DNA from: a virus | IMG/VR virus record: IMGVR_UViG_3300042398_001385 | Coordinates: 62,001 to 126,000 of that record | DNA: 64,000 nt | Strand: one strand, 5' to 3' | Part shown: piece by piece, positions 52,248 through 60,042 of the stretch | How positions within the stretch are numbered: position 1 is the first letter of the stretch | How the letters are laid out: every line of letters starts with the position of its first letter | The notes under the pieces: model-generated | Databases searched by the model: none | What the model was told of the DNA's origin: nothing | What the model saw: only the letters and a program-made list of their open reading frames with translations | Made by a program: the position numbers and the translations under genes

Positions 52248-53340
52248 CTTCTTTAATTTGTACCGAGACCTTATGTAATAGTTTTTCTATTGCAGAATAT
52301 ATTTTTGTTTTTTTGTCATCCTCATAGTTACATTTATCTAAATACAATTTAGTTAAGTCAAGGATGGAGAAGCTTTTACCCTCTAAATCGTGAAATCCTT
52401 CGTCTATTATTTCTTCCCCTGGATTTGTTATAGGAGTAAAAGATATCTTAAGTGGAGGATCAACGTATTCTGTTAAAAGTCCCAAAGGAGCTTTTACTGC
52501 TAATTCTGGATCTACAAGGATATCTATAAAATTGTTTTTAAATATTTTATTTAATTCCTCTGGGGTTGAATTTATTACCTTGTCGAATGTTATTCTTACA
52601 AATTTGGGAGAATAATTGTTATCATAATAGTCCTCATATCCTGTTTCAAGGTCAAGAACTGTTATTCCCTTAGGATTATCAGTATCAGATCTTGTTAGCT
52701 GATACGGAGATCCAAGCATTCTCATTTTACCAAAAGTCTGAGAATAATGGATATGTCCAGAATAAACTCTTTCAAATTTATCTATATCGCTATATTCTAA
52801 TCCCTCATCTATCCTAACAAATTTATTAAACATTAATCCCTTAAGATCTGTGTGACAAAACATATAATCATGAGGCACAGCTACAGATTTTAATGTCTCT
52901 CTTTCAGCATCGTGATCTTTTCTCCATGGCATTAGAAAAACTTTTCTGTCTCCCATGATAATAGATTCGGGCTGTTCGTATATTTTTATTCTAGGAATCC
53001 ATTTTAAAGATTTAAGTGAGTTAACATCATTTGTGTTTTTACCGTAAATGTCATGGTTACCACATATTATGAATATTCCATCTTTAAAAATATCGGAGAG
53101 AGATTCAAATATTTCTATTCCTAAATTAAGAACCCTTAGATTTAAAGATTGTCTACTGTCATAAACATCTCCTAAATGAACTAAGCAGTCTCCAGGTTTA
53201 TAGATCTTTTTACAGAAAGGTATAAACCAATTTTTAAAATAGTCCTCGTGTATTTCTATCCAATCGTTGGAATTATTTCTTACACCTAGGTGAGTATCTG
53301 TTATAAATATTATTCTTTTAATGTTTGGGAATTTGTCCAT
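52228..53340 (-). CDS. 47: recombination nuclease subunit gp47 (Mre11/SbcD-like)
   Basis: The 370-residue metallophosphatase has the five Mre11 motifs: DTHLG (15-19), HLGDVYDSRQ, CGNHDIYG, a CHTD site and GHIHYSQ. It forms the nuclease half of the gp46/47 complex. It overlaps the upstream acidic protein gene by one base and gp46 by 20 nt. Confidence 0.95.
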   Translation of the reverse strand: MDKFPNIKRIIFITDTHLGVRNNSNDWIEIHEDYFKNWFIPFCKKIYKPGDCLVHLGDVYDSRQSLNLRVLNLGIEIFESLSDIFKDGIFIICGNHDIYGKNTNDVNSLKSLKWIPRIKIYEQPESIIMGDRKVFLMPWRKDHDAERETLKSVAVPHDYMFCHTDLKGLMFNKFVRIDEGLEYSDIDKFERVYSGHIHYSQTFGKMRMLGSPYQLTRSDTDNPKGITVLDLETGYEDYYDNNYSPKFVRITFDKVINSTPEELNKIFKNNFIDILVDPELAVKAPLGLLTEYVDPPLKISFTPITNPGEEIIDEGFHDLEGKSFSILDLTKLYLDKCNYEDDKKTKIYSAIEKLLHKVSVQIKEDEDQED

Positions 53341-53813
53341 TAAAATATTTTTTTAATTCCTTTTTTTCCTAATATCCCGTATTTCTGATCCATTTCTTGT
53401 ACTATAAGTTCTTTATATTTCATATGGATAGATTCATAAGCCTTCTGATAATTTATTGCTGTATAATCACAAATAGCTACAAATTTTTCAACCATGCTGT
53501 ATTCAGTGCTTTCTAGTTCTTTCAGTATATCCTGAAATATTAATGGTATAAGATCCTTTGGTATTTTCTTACTTGGATTTATAATTGTCCATCTAGATTC
53601 TTGGAATATTTCGTCTATTTTATCATTTAGGTTACATGAATATATGTAGTCTTCATCCTCGTAAGTTACGACAGATTGAAGGCTTCTATAGTCTAGATTA
53701 GGATCGGATTCCATCTCTTCCTCCGATGATTCTTCCTCTTTTTCCTGCTCTAGCTCTTGGTCTATATTTAGGTCGTCTTTTTCATCTTCAATTAATTTTC
53801 TTTGCTTTTTCAT
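53340..53813 (-). CDS. hypothetical acidic protein in the replication operon
   Basis: The 157-residue protein has a very acidic first 40 residues (EQEKEEESSEEEMES) and a helical C-terminal domain with AICDYTAINYQKAYESIHM. It sits between gp41 and gp47, overlapping both, so it is probably a replication or recombination accessory. The acidic tail could mimic DNA or bind a basic partner. No family is recognised; T4 has no obvious equivalent at this place. Confidence 0.65.
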   Translation of the reverse strand: MKKQRKLIEDEKDDLNIDQELEQEKEEESSEEEMESDPNLDYRSLQSVVTYEDEDYIYSCNLNDKIDEIFQESRWTIINPSKKIPKDLIPLIFQDILKELESTEYSMVEKFVAICDYTAINYQKAYESIHMKYKELIVQEMDQKYGILGKKGIKKIF

Positions 53814-55114
53814 TGATCATTCATTATTTGAGAATTGGGATCCTCAGAAATTCTCATATGGTTATAATCAACCAAAAATTTCTTATAAGAGTTTTTATAC
53901 CCTTCGTCCCTATTTGCTAATAGCTTTAGCTTATATTCGTTATTCGTGTACATCATCGGATCTTGTATAATCCCAAACATACCATCTACCGTAGCAACTA
54001 ATCCTGATGATTCAGAAGCTGAATTCATACTTAAATCAGTAGCATCAAATTCACTTTGTTTAGTTTGTGTTGCTGTAACAATAGCCCATTGGTTTCTTTG
54101 AGCAGCTGCTCTTAAATCCTCTGCTATTTGTTTGATCTTCATATATGTATTTTCGGAGTTAGGATTTCTCCAGTTCTTCATAATGTTGATATAGTCAATT
54201 ATTACAATCTTAAATTTTATACCCAATATCTGTTCAACTTTAGTTAACCAGTTTTCCACGTCTATTGCAGATGCTTGAGAAGTTGGGAATTCCTTAACTA
54301 CTAATTCTCCAGGAGTTCTAAGATTTTCAAAAGCTAAATTTGTAATCTTCTTTTTTATTAAAACATCGTTCTCTGCACTATCTTTATATTCAGACATTCG
54401 TATACCTAATAGATTAGATCCTAGCCTTTTCATATATTTCCTGTCTCCTAATTCTAGTGTAATAATAGCTACATTATTAGAAGCTCTGATCGCCTGTGTT
54501 GCTATATTACCAAGCCATAATGTTTTACCAACTTTAGGTTGGCCTAATAAAACATATAATCCTTTGGCAGAAAATCCACCTCCTAAGCAAAAATCGATAT
54601 AATCATATCCACTGGAGAAGGTTAAATTGCTAGGCTGTTTATGAGATTCGGGATCTCTAAAGTTAAGCCCCATATCAAAAGAAAAGTCGACTTTATTTCG
54701 GTCGACTACTATAGATTTATAGGTGTTTATTACATCCTTAATGTTATCGGGTGTTACATCAGTACTTCTTATATAGTTTATAGAATCAACTGCACTTTTC
54801 TCTAGAGTTTTCCATTCAATCCATGATTCTACATTTTGTTCTAACCAATCTATATCATAGTCCTCCAGATTTATCATCCACATTGAATCTAATAAAGAAT
54901 CGTGTAGCTTATCGTCTATCTTTAAGAGCTTAGCAGATTCCCTTACTTGTATCTTACTTGGTATCTGTTGATATTTTTTCCAAAAAGACTTTATTACTTT
55001 AAATGCTTCCTGATAGTCAGTGTTTTTAAAAAAACTAACATCAGTAGCATCTATATAAGCAGGGTTTTCTATTACTGCTCTAAACCAAATATTTTCTAAG
55101 TGTTGATTCTGCAT
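53810..55114 (-). CDS. 41: replicative DNA helicase gp41 (DnaB-like)
   Basis: The 434-residue protein (T4: 475) has an N-terminal helical domain, then the RecA-like core: Walker A GQPKVGKT (191-198), a TLELGDRKYMKRLGSN block, Walker B IVIIDYINIM and a Q-rich ATATQTKQSEFD motif. It unwinds the fork as a hexamer. It is three nt downstream of a small gene that separates it from uvsX, the order of T4 (uvsX-40-41). Confidence 0.92.
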   Translation of the reverse strand: MQNQHLENIWFRAVIENPAYIDATDVSFFKNTDYQEAFKVIKSFWKKYQQIPSKIQVRESAKLLKIDDKLHDSLLDSMWMINLEDYDIDWLEQNVESWIEWKTLEKSAVDSINYIRSTDVTPDNIKDVINTYKSIVVDRNKVDFSFDMGLNFRDPESHKQPSNLTFSSGYDYIDFCLGGGFSAKGLYVLLGQPKVGKTLWLGNIATQAIRASNNVAIITLELGDRKYMKRLGSNLLGIRMSEYKDSAENDVLIKKKITNLAFENLRTPGELVVKEFPTSQASAIDVENWLTKVEQILGIKFKIVIIDYINIMKNWRNPNSENTYMKIKQIAEDLRAAAQRNQWAIVTATQTKQSEFDATDLSMNSASESSGLVATVDGMFGIIQDPMMYTNNEYKLKLLANRDEGYKNSYKKFLVDYNHMRISEDPNSQIMNDQ

Positions 55115-55117
55115 TTT

Positions 55118-55411
55118 TTAATAATGTGGATTATCCTTTATTTTGTACCAATTTTTATTCCCTATACTTTTCTCTGTTTTTTCAAATACTTCAGATTCTA
55201 TTAATTCTTTTACTAATTTTCCATGATTAGTTTTCTCCCAACCTGGATTTAAAAAAGAATTAAAAGTTTGATCTGAAAATTCTCCATCTGGCCTTCCGTC
55301 TCTAACTAGATACGAATTTAGCTCATAGATTATATCTTCTTTTGTTGGATATTCAGGAAGATCTTTCCATATTCCTAGAAGATATTTTAATTTAAGCTTG
55401 TTCTTCTCCAT
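55118..55411 (-). CDS. small protein between uvsX and gp41
   Basis: The 97-residue protein has a winged-helix-like pattern (YPTKEDIIYELNSYLV, GKLVKELIESEVFEKTE). It occupies the position of T4 gene 40 but I see no sequence basis to call it gp40. It overlaps uvsX by 20 nt. A DNA-binding or helicase-loading role is possible. Confidence 0.6.
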   Translation of the reverse strand: MEKNKLKLKYLLGIWKDLPEYPTKEDIIYELNSYLVRDGRPDGEFSDQTFNSFLNPGWEKTNHGKLVKELIESEVFEKTEKSIGNKNWYKIKDNPHY

Positions 55412-56573
55412 TTTCTTCTACTTCTGATTCTTCATTTTCAGGATTAGCTAATTCTTCTAATTCTGTTTCATCAAAAAGATCTGGCAATAAGAAATGAGGT
55501 TTAATAGCTTTTTCGTCAATCATATGCAGTACTTCGTCTGTAAATATTTCCGAACTAAATAATTGAGAGGATGTAACGGTTTTGCCCAAATGCTTAATTG
55601 CCCATCTGGTAGAAGAAGCATTGGGTGTAAATTCCATTTCTCCTGTTTTCTTGTCAACCTCCAATTTACCTCTTTCAATTCCGCAAATTTCCCAAGAAAC
55701 AAAATCTTGTAATCCAACATAAGCATTCATACCATTCATAAATGAGATATGAAACTTAACTGGATAAGGTCTAGTAAATCTTGCTTTCTTTGGAGTAGAA
55801 GTTACAACAATACCAGTTCTTGTATTATCACTTCCTTCTTTTAATTGTGCTTTAGAAAGCATAATAACATTACTCATTGAGAAGATTGGTCCATCACCAC
55901 CTGCAGCTTCTTTTGTTGGCATAAATCCTCCAATGTTACCAGTAGTTGTGTGGTTAGTACAAATCAATGGAATTTTAACTGCTGTAAGATCTAATGTAAT
56001 AACTCTGAATAAAGATCTTAATTCCTTAGATCTAATACCCATATCCATTACACTTTTACCTTTTAGTGCATCCCCTGATTCTTTATCAGTAGATAACATT
56101 CCTAATGAATCCAAGATAATAGCAATCTTAGGATCTGCTCCTTCTTTTCTATAAGTTTTAACCTTATCAACTAAATTAGCTACAAAAACTTTAAAATCTG
56201 AAATAGTCTTAATCGGTTGATATCTCACTCTATTAGTATCGATACCGAATTTTTTTGCTCCTGTCTTATCAATAGCACCTTCAGTATCACAATAGATTAC
56301 GTTGTAATCTTTTTTCTGTGCCTCTCTTACTATATTCATACATAAGAAAGATTTACCTGTTTGTGGATCTCCTGCAATACCCATTGATCTATTGTTTGCA
56401 ATACCACCAAATAGAGTACCTGATAACTGTGCATTTAATAAATAGTTACCTGTAGGAATCCAATCTCCGACCTCGGAGAAATCGTTAGTTTCTAAAATTG
56501 ATCCCATTTCAAATCCTTCTATTTTAGATAGGGATTTGTCTAATTCTGCGAATGAAAATTCTTTTTTTGCCAT
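55392..56573 (-). CDS. uvsX: UvsX recombinase (RecA-like)
   Basis: The 393-residue protein (T4 UvsX: 391) has Walker A GDPQTGKS (68-75), YCDTEGAID, Walker B IAIILDSLG and the L1/L2 region from CTNHTTTGNIGG to KEAAGGDGPIFSMSN. It forms filaments on single-stranded DNA for strand exchange and origin-independent replication start. The C-terminal tail is acidic, as in RecA proteins. Confidence 0.95.
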   Translation of the reverse strand: MAKKEFSFAELDKSLSKIEGFEMGSILETNDFSEVGDWIPTGNYLLNAQLSGTLFGGIANNRSMGIAGDPQTGKSFLCMNIVREAQKKDYNVIYCDTEGAIDKTGAKKFGIDTNRVRYQPIKTISDFKVFVANLVDKVKTYRKEGADPKIAIILDSLGMLSTDKESGDALKGKSVMDMGIRSKELRSLFRVITLDLTAVKIPLICTNHTTTGNIGGFMPTKEAAGGDGPIFSMSNVIMLSKAQLKEGSDNTRTGIVVTSTPKKARFTRPYPVKFHISFMNGMNAYVGLQDFVSWEICGIERGKLEVDKKTGEMEFTPNASSTRWAIKHLGKTVTSSQLFSSEIFTDEVLHMIDEKAIKPHFLLPDLFDETELEELANPENEESEVEENGEEQA

Positions 56574-56584
56574 CTTTATTTTTC

Positions 56585-56890
56585 TTATTTAGTTATTTTA
56601 CACATTGCCCTAGTAATAATTTCAGAATCCTTTAATTCTTCATTTCCAAATCTTCCGTCCATTTCTCTAAGAATGTACAGATCTTTTCCAATTTCTCTTG
56701 CTACATTTTCTAATTGTTCTTTTTCTTTAGTGACATCAATATCACCATACCAAATTTTACCCTCCCCTAAAACAAAAATGTTTGCATTGAAATAAACCTC
56801 GTTGTCTGGGAATCGATCTCTATATCCAGATTTAGAGAAAGAAAGCATTCTACCAGAAAATAATTTTTCATTTTCAAAAATCGATTCCAT
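56585..56890 (-). CDS. conserved small phage protein, 101 aa
   Basis: The protein contains VYFNANIFVLGEGKIWYGDIDVT and IGKDLYILREMDGRF, a pattern I have the impression is common in small phage and bacterial proteins of unknown role. It starts the uvsX operon, 11 nt before uvsX. No function is assigned. Confidence 0.6.
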   Translation of the reverse strand: MESIFENEKLFSGRMLSFSKSGYRDRFPDNEVYFNANIFVLGEGKIWYGDIDVTKEKEQLENVAREIGKDLYILREMDGRFGNEELKDSEIITRAMCKITK

Positions 56891-56948
56891 AATTCCTTAT
56901 ATTTTAATAATCTTATATTATAGAGGAAAAATTAAAAAAGATTCGTAT

Positions 56949-57203
56949 TTAGATATTATTTCTTAAATACAAAAGTCGTGAGCAAGATTCGAAATTTTGA
57001 TTCGTTTCGTTCCACTCTATTAAATAGTCTAGGATTTTTATTGTTTTGTCCTTATCCTCACTCAGAGATTCTTCGAGCAAATAAGGGGAGGAAAGCCAGA
57101 GCTTTGTTTTTTTATCTGGGTCTATGGAGTATACAGGTTTCTCTATATACAAAAAAAATCTGCCATCAGCAGATTTTTTGATATATCGTTTTCCTTTTTC
57201 CAT
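56949..57203 (-). CDS. small protein with an internal terminator-like hairpin
   Basis: The 84-residue protein (MEKGKRYIKKS...) is not recognised. Codons 9-17 encode a perfect 11-bp hairpin with a T8 end, so most transcripts entering from upstream would be expected to stop there unless ribosomes or another factor prevent it. The palindrome CCATAT-N7-ATATGG overlaps its start codon. Whether the frame is a regulated gene or a chance open frame under a terminator cannot be settled here. Confidence 0.45.
   Translation of the reverse strand: MEKGKRYIKKSADGRFFLYIEKPVYSIDPDKKTKLWLSSPYLLEESLSEDKDKTIKILDYLIEWNETNQNFESCSRLLYLRNNI
57153..57179 (-). terminator. intrinsic terminator-like hairpin inside a coding start
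   Basis: A perfect 11-bp stem (AAAAAATCTGC / GCAGATTTTTT) with a 5-nt loop, the strongest in the window, about 60 nt past the 94-residue gene and inside the first codons of the 84-residue gene. The T run is present on both strands. Confidence 0.65.
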
Positions 57204-57240
57204 ATTTATATTATATGGAAAAACTTGGAAAAAGTTTCTT

Positions 57241-57525
57241 TTATTTTACAAGATCTTTAAAAGAATTTTTTATGTAATCATTCTTTATTTTTCTTGATAA
57301 TTTAAGAACGTAATCGCACTTTTCGTATTCCTCTGTAGATTCAAAATGTGATATAAGTCTTTCAAAAAGATCCGTTCCTAAGAATTTATTTAAAGGATTT
57401 CCTTCTTCAAAAGCTTTATCTCCCTCCAATAACATATAATCATACAGTTTTCTTGTTTGAGCGTCATACATTCTATCTATATCACTCTCTAATTTTTCTA
57501 ATCTGTTTATTTCTTCTGGTTCCAT
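57241..57525 (-). CDS. hypothetical helical protein, 94 aa
   Basis: A charged helical protein (INRLEKLESDIDRMYDAQTR). The frame is open to TTG at 57549, but I choose the ATG at 57525 because the octamer GGTATATA at 57540-57547 would otherwise be coding. No family is recognised. Confidence 0.6.
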   Translation of the reverse strand: MEPEEINRLEKLESDIDRMYDAQTRKLYDYMLLEGDKAFEEGNPLNKFLGTDLFERLISHFESTEEYEKCDYVLKLSRKIKNDYIKNSFKDLVK

Positions 57526-57539
57526 TTTGCTTATTTTTT

Positions 57540-57547
57540 TATATACC
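57540..57547 (-). promoter_or_regulatory. GGTATATA octamer, promoter variant
   Basis: One-base variant of GATATATA, 14 nt before the ATG at 57525. Confidence 0.3.
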
Positions 57548-57584
57548 AAATGTAGAGTAATTTGAATCTTTAAAAAAATGATTC

Positions 57585-57938
57585 CTATAAATAACTTTTA
57601 TAATTTATAAATATTTCTTCTCCGGGATCTATATCCCTAGTTGTAAAGAATATTATCTTGTTTTTGGATTTATCTGTATTCCAATCAGCATTATAAGATT
57701 CCTCAGAATGATTAAATATACTACCGTATCCTAAACATATAACTATACCATCTATCTCTCCCTTAGGCCAACTAAAGAAATAGTCATTTAATATTTGGGG
57801 ATATTCAAAATCCGGTGGTACTTTTATAAAATGACATTCTTCTAAAAGTTCACCCTTTTTAATCCTATCGGAAGAAAAAACCCCTCTACCATGTACCAAG
57901 GATTCTTCTACATAAATTTTATTTGATCTATAAAGCAT
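57585..57938 (-). CDS. SET-domain protein (putative lysine methyltransferase)
   Basis: A minimal SET domain of 117 residues. Visible motifs are HGRGVFS (16-22) with the following IKKGELLEE, SIFNHS (73-78, the N-H pair that binds S-adenosylmethionine) and RDIDPGEEIFINY (101-113, with the catalytic Tyr113). No pre- or post-SET cysteines are present. SET enzymes methylate lysines on proteins using SAM. The target is unknown; host RNA polymerase, ribosomal or virion proteins are all conceivable. The gene is alone, with ATG at 57938, divergent from the plus-strand gene at 58008. Confidence 0.8.
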   Translation of the reverse strand: MLYRSNKIYVEESLVHGRGVFSSDRIKKGELLEECHFIKVPPDFEYPQILNDYFFSWPKGEIDGIVICLGYGSIFNHSEESYNADWNTDKSKNKIIFFTTRDIDPGEEIFINYKSYL

Positions 57939-57983
57939 GTTTTTTATATTGTATAGATGAAAAAGATTTCAGATGTAAAATAT

Positions 57984-57991
57984 GATATATA
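57984..57991 (+). promoter_or_regulatory. GATATATA octamer, candidate late promoter
   Basis: Exact octamer on the plus strand, 16 nt before the ATG of the isolated gene at 58008, in the divergent gap. Confidence 0.45.
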
Positions 57992-58007
57992 ATAGAAAAC
58001 CTTCTTA

Positions 58008-58808
58008 ATGAACAATATTCTTACCATAGAGAACTATTTATTAGAGAATAGACAACCAATATTTTTTACAGAGGAACAAATCAAAGAATCCCTCGAATAT
58101 CTAAACTCTGAGGATCCAGCATTAATGGAAGCTTGGTATAATACTGTACTAGACTTTGCAGCTCTTATACCAGGAGTAGGATCAGTAGCAGAGGGTATAA
58201 ATTTAGTATCTTACGCAAAACAAGGAGAATATCTTCTAGCAGGTTTATGTGCTATAGGATTAATTCCAATTTTTGGTCAATATGTAGGAGCTGGGGGATC
58301 ACTATTAGTTAAAGCACTAGGAAAAGGAGCTTCATTAGGATCGTCTATACTTAAACCTTTAATTAATGTTGTAGCTAAATTTTTTCCTAAAATAGTAGCA
58401 TTTTTAAAAAGTTCTAAGTTTTTAACTAAGTTTTCTGGAATTGCACCTTTTGTTGGAAAAATCATTGGCTCTCTTAAAAATTTCATATTAAAAGGAGGAT
58501 CTAAATTAACTGCATTAGCTACTAATGCTTCTAAAATTAAAGCACTAAGATCAACTACAAGAGAAGTTAAAACTGGTTATAAAGCTTATAATTGGTTATT
58601 CGGTCCTAAAGATACACCACAGGTTTCAACTACTCCAAGTATTGCTGGGTATTCAGGAAATTCTTCAGTTTCTCCTGAATATCAAATACCAGTTCCTAAA
58701 GATGCTTATATGGCTTATCAAGGAACTCCGCTTAAAAATATTAGACCATATACAGATATGGAAATATCTCAAGCAGAAATGGCTCAGGATTGGGAAAAAT
58801 ATCTATAA
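58008..58808 (+). CDS. hydrophobic virion or pore-like protein with pretoxin-type segment
   Basis: The 266-residue protein has an N-terminal ILTIENYLLEN leader like those of T4 internal head proteins. Residues about 45-130 hold ALIPGVGSVAEGINL, a long Gly/Ala/Leu stretch and IPIFGQYVGAGGSLLVKAL, resembling the pre-toxin (PT-TG) segments of polymorphic toxins and other membrane-active proteins. A basic amphipathic middle (LKKF/FLKSSKFLTKF-type) and a Pro/Ser-rich tail follow. It is a single-gene unit with an octamer promoter and a clean terminator. It could be an injected internal protein; toxicity is not shown. Confidence 0.7.
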   Translation: MNNILTIENYLLENRQPIFFTEEQIKESLEYLNSEDPALMEAWYNTVLDFAALIPGVGSVAEGINLVSYAKQGEYLLAGLCAIGLIPIFGQYVGAGGSLLVKALGKGASLGSSILKPLINVVAKFFPKIVAFLKSSKFLTKFSGIAPFVGKIIGSLKNFILKGGSKLTALATNASKIKALRSTTREVKTGYKAYNWLFGPKDTPQVSTTPSIAGYSGNSSVSPEYQIPVPKDAYMAYQGTPLKNIRPYTDMEISQAEMAQDWEKYL

Positions 58809-58815
58809 AAAATAC

Positions 58816-58842
58816 AAACCCAGGATCTCTCCTGGGTTTTTT
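58816..58842 (+). terminator. intrinsic terminator
   Basis: A 10-bp perfect stem (AAACCCAGGA / TCCTGGGTTT) with a 4-nt loop and T run, 8 nt past the stop of the plus-strand gene. It may also end the convergent zinc-ribbon gene's transcript from the other side. Confidence 0.9.
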
Positions 58843-58854
58843 GTGTAGCATGGT

Positions 58855-59652
58855 TTAGATCTTAGATCCGCAATTAGGACAGAATTTCCAAGTTTGTTTT
58901 TTCATTCTAGTTCCACAGTCGGTGCAATAGTTTCTTATAGAAGAAGTCTCTAATGGTTTTTGAGATTCCGGTAATATTCTGTATTTAATAATTGTTTCTG
59001 CTATATCCATAAAATTTGCAGAAACACTTATAAATTCTTGATTACTAGATTCGCCCATTTCAACCCTTCCAGTTTCTAAGCTATTGCTAGCATTTGATCC
59101 TTTAACTGAATCGTTAGTCATACTGGTAGTAGTAAATAAATTGTTTATTGTTGATCCACCTACCGATAAGCTTGAGTCCGAACAATAAGATCCCAAGACA
59201 TCAGAGCTGTAATAAATCCCAGTAGATCCTCCAATATTAATTGTTGGATTGTAAAGAGATCCTTTAAAATAACCGCTTCCGGTATAATTAGTTAAAGGTA
59301 GTGATTCTTTATAGAAAGAAACCTCTAACATACCATTATCAATTATAGCTTTAAGAGCCTCATCAGATTTATCAACCTCATATGTTTCAAAAAGAAACTT
59401 ATTATTAGTATCAATAAATCTTTCTAGATAGATTCTTTCTCCTGGTCTTAAAATAATACCAGATTCGGAAATACTCTTACCGTTTAGATTGATCTTTGCA
59501 AGGACCCTTGCTGTTGTGGGATTGAATAATTCAATCTCGAAATTTTCTCCGTCTTTAAGGTAGACTGAATCACCATAGATCTTAGATCTATTTCTGTTTC
59601 TTGTGATGTGTGCAGTACAGCCCACATTCACGCTTGGCGTTGAATAATACAT
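58855..59652 (-). CDS. virion-type protein with C-terminal zinc ribbon
   Basis: The 265-residue protein has a beta-rich N-terminal domain (ITRNRNRSKIYGDSVYLKDGE, VLAKINLNG, LRPGERIYLERFI), a Gly/Ser/Thr-rich linker and a C-terminal zinc ribbon with two Cys-x2-Cys pairs (YCTDCGTR, FCPNCGSKI). I associate the N-terminal pattern with virion structural proteins of large phages. The zinc ribbon may bind DNA or RNA polymerase. It is convergent with the plus-strand gene. Confidence 0.65.
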   Translation of the reverse strand: MYYSTPSVNVGCTAHITRNRNRSKIYGDSVYLKDGENFEIELFNPTTARVLAKINLNGKSISESGIILRPGERIYLERFIDTNNKFLFETYEVDKSDEALKAIIDNGMLEVSFYKESLPLTNYTGSGYFKGSLYNPTINIGGSTGIYYSSDVLGSYCSDSSLSVGGSTINNLFTTTSMTNDSVKGSNASNSLETGRVEMGESSNQEFISVSANFMDIAETIIKYRILPESQKPLETSSIRNYCTDCGTRMKKQTWKFCPNCGSKI

Positions 59653-59760
59653 AAAGATTATTTTATTTGGCCCCTTCCTTTGCGTCCATTTCTGAAAACT
59701 CTACGGTTCGTTGACCGGGAAGTGACTAGAAACCTCTAGTTCTATTATTATATAACTCTA
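59653..59760. other. 108-bp non-coding pocket with small hairpins
   Basis: No coding frame of its own is supported. It contains ACTAGA-AACC-TCTAGT at 59725-59740 and a 4-bp GC stem at 59704-59717, and is richer in G+C than its neighbours. No T run follows either, so it is not a typical terminator. Confidence 0.5.
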
Positions 59761-60042
59761 TTAATAAAAGTTCCCGAATTTAGCTACAGGAATATACTCT
59801 TTTACAAGCTCCGAATGTATTAGTTGAGGAATTCTCTTGTATTCTTTATACCATTTATTACATACGTAAATCTCGCTACCTCTAGGATCTTCTATTATTT
59901 CTACCACATCATATTCTGCTTCCTCGAAAGGACCTATAGGTTTTGTTATAACTTTTCCTATGACTGGCATTCTAGTTACATCCTCTCCACTGTACTCTAT
60001 ATTTTCTTTTATGTGGAATTCTTTTAATTTCTTTATTTTCAT
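59761..60042 (-). CDS. hypothetical protein, 93 aa, targeting-like N-terminus
   Basis: The protein starts MKIKKLKEFHIKEN, again a basic amphipathic leader with Glu near position 13, followed by a beta-rich domain (IGKVITKPIGPFEEAEYDVVEII). It overlaps the transglycosylase gene by 4 nt. No family is recognised. Confidence 0.6.
   Translation of the reverse strand: MKIKKLKEFHIKENIEYSGEDVTRMPVIGKVITKPIGPFEEAEYDVVEIIEDPRGSEIYVCNKWYKEYKRIPQLIHSELVKEYIPVAKFGNFY

Noticed and set aside
59700-59760. tRNA-like GGTTCG segment
   Set aside because: The stem is only 4 bp with a 6-nt loop and no acceptor or anticodon arm can be drawn around it.
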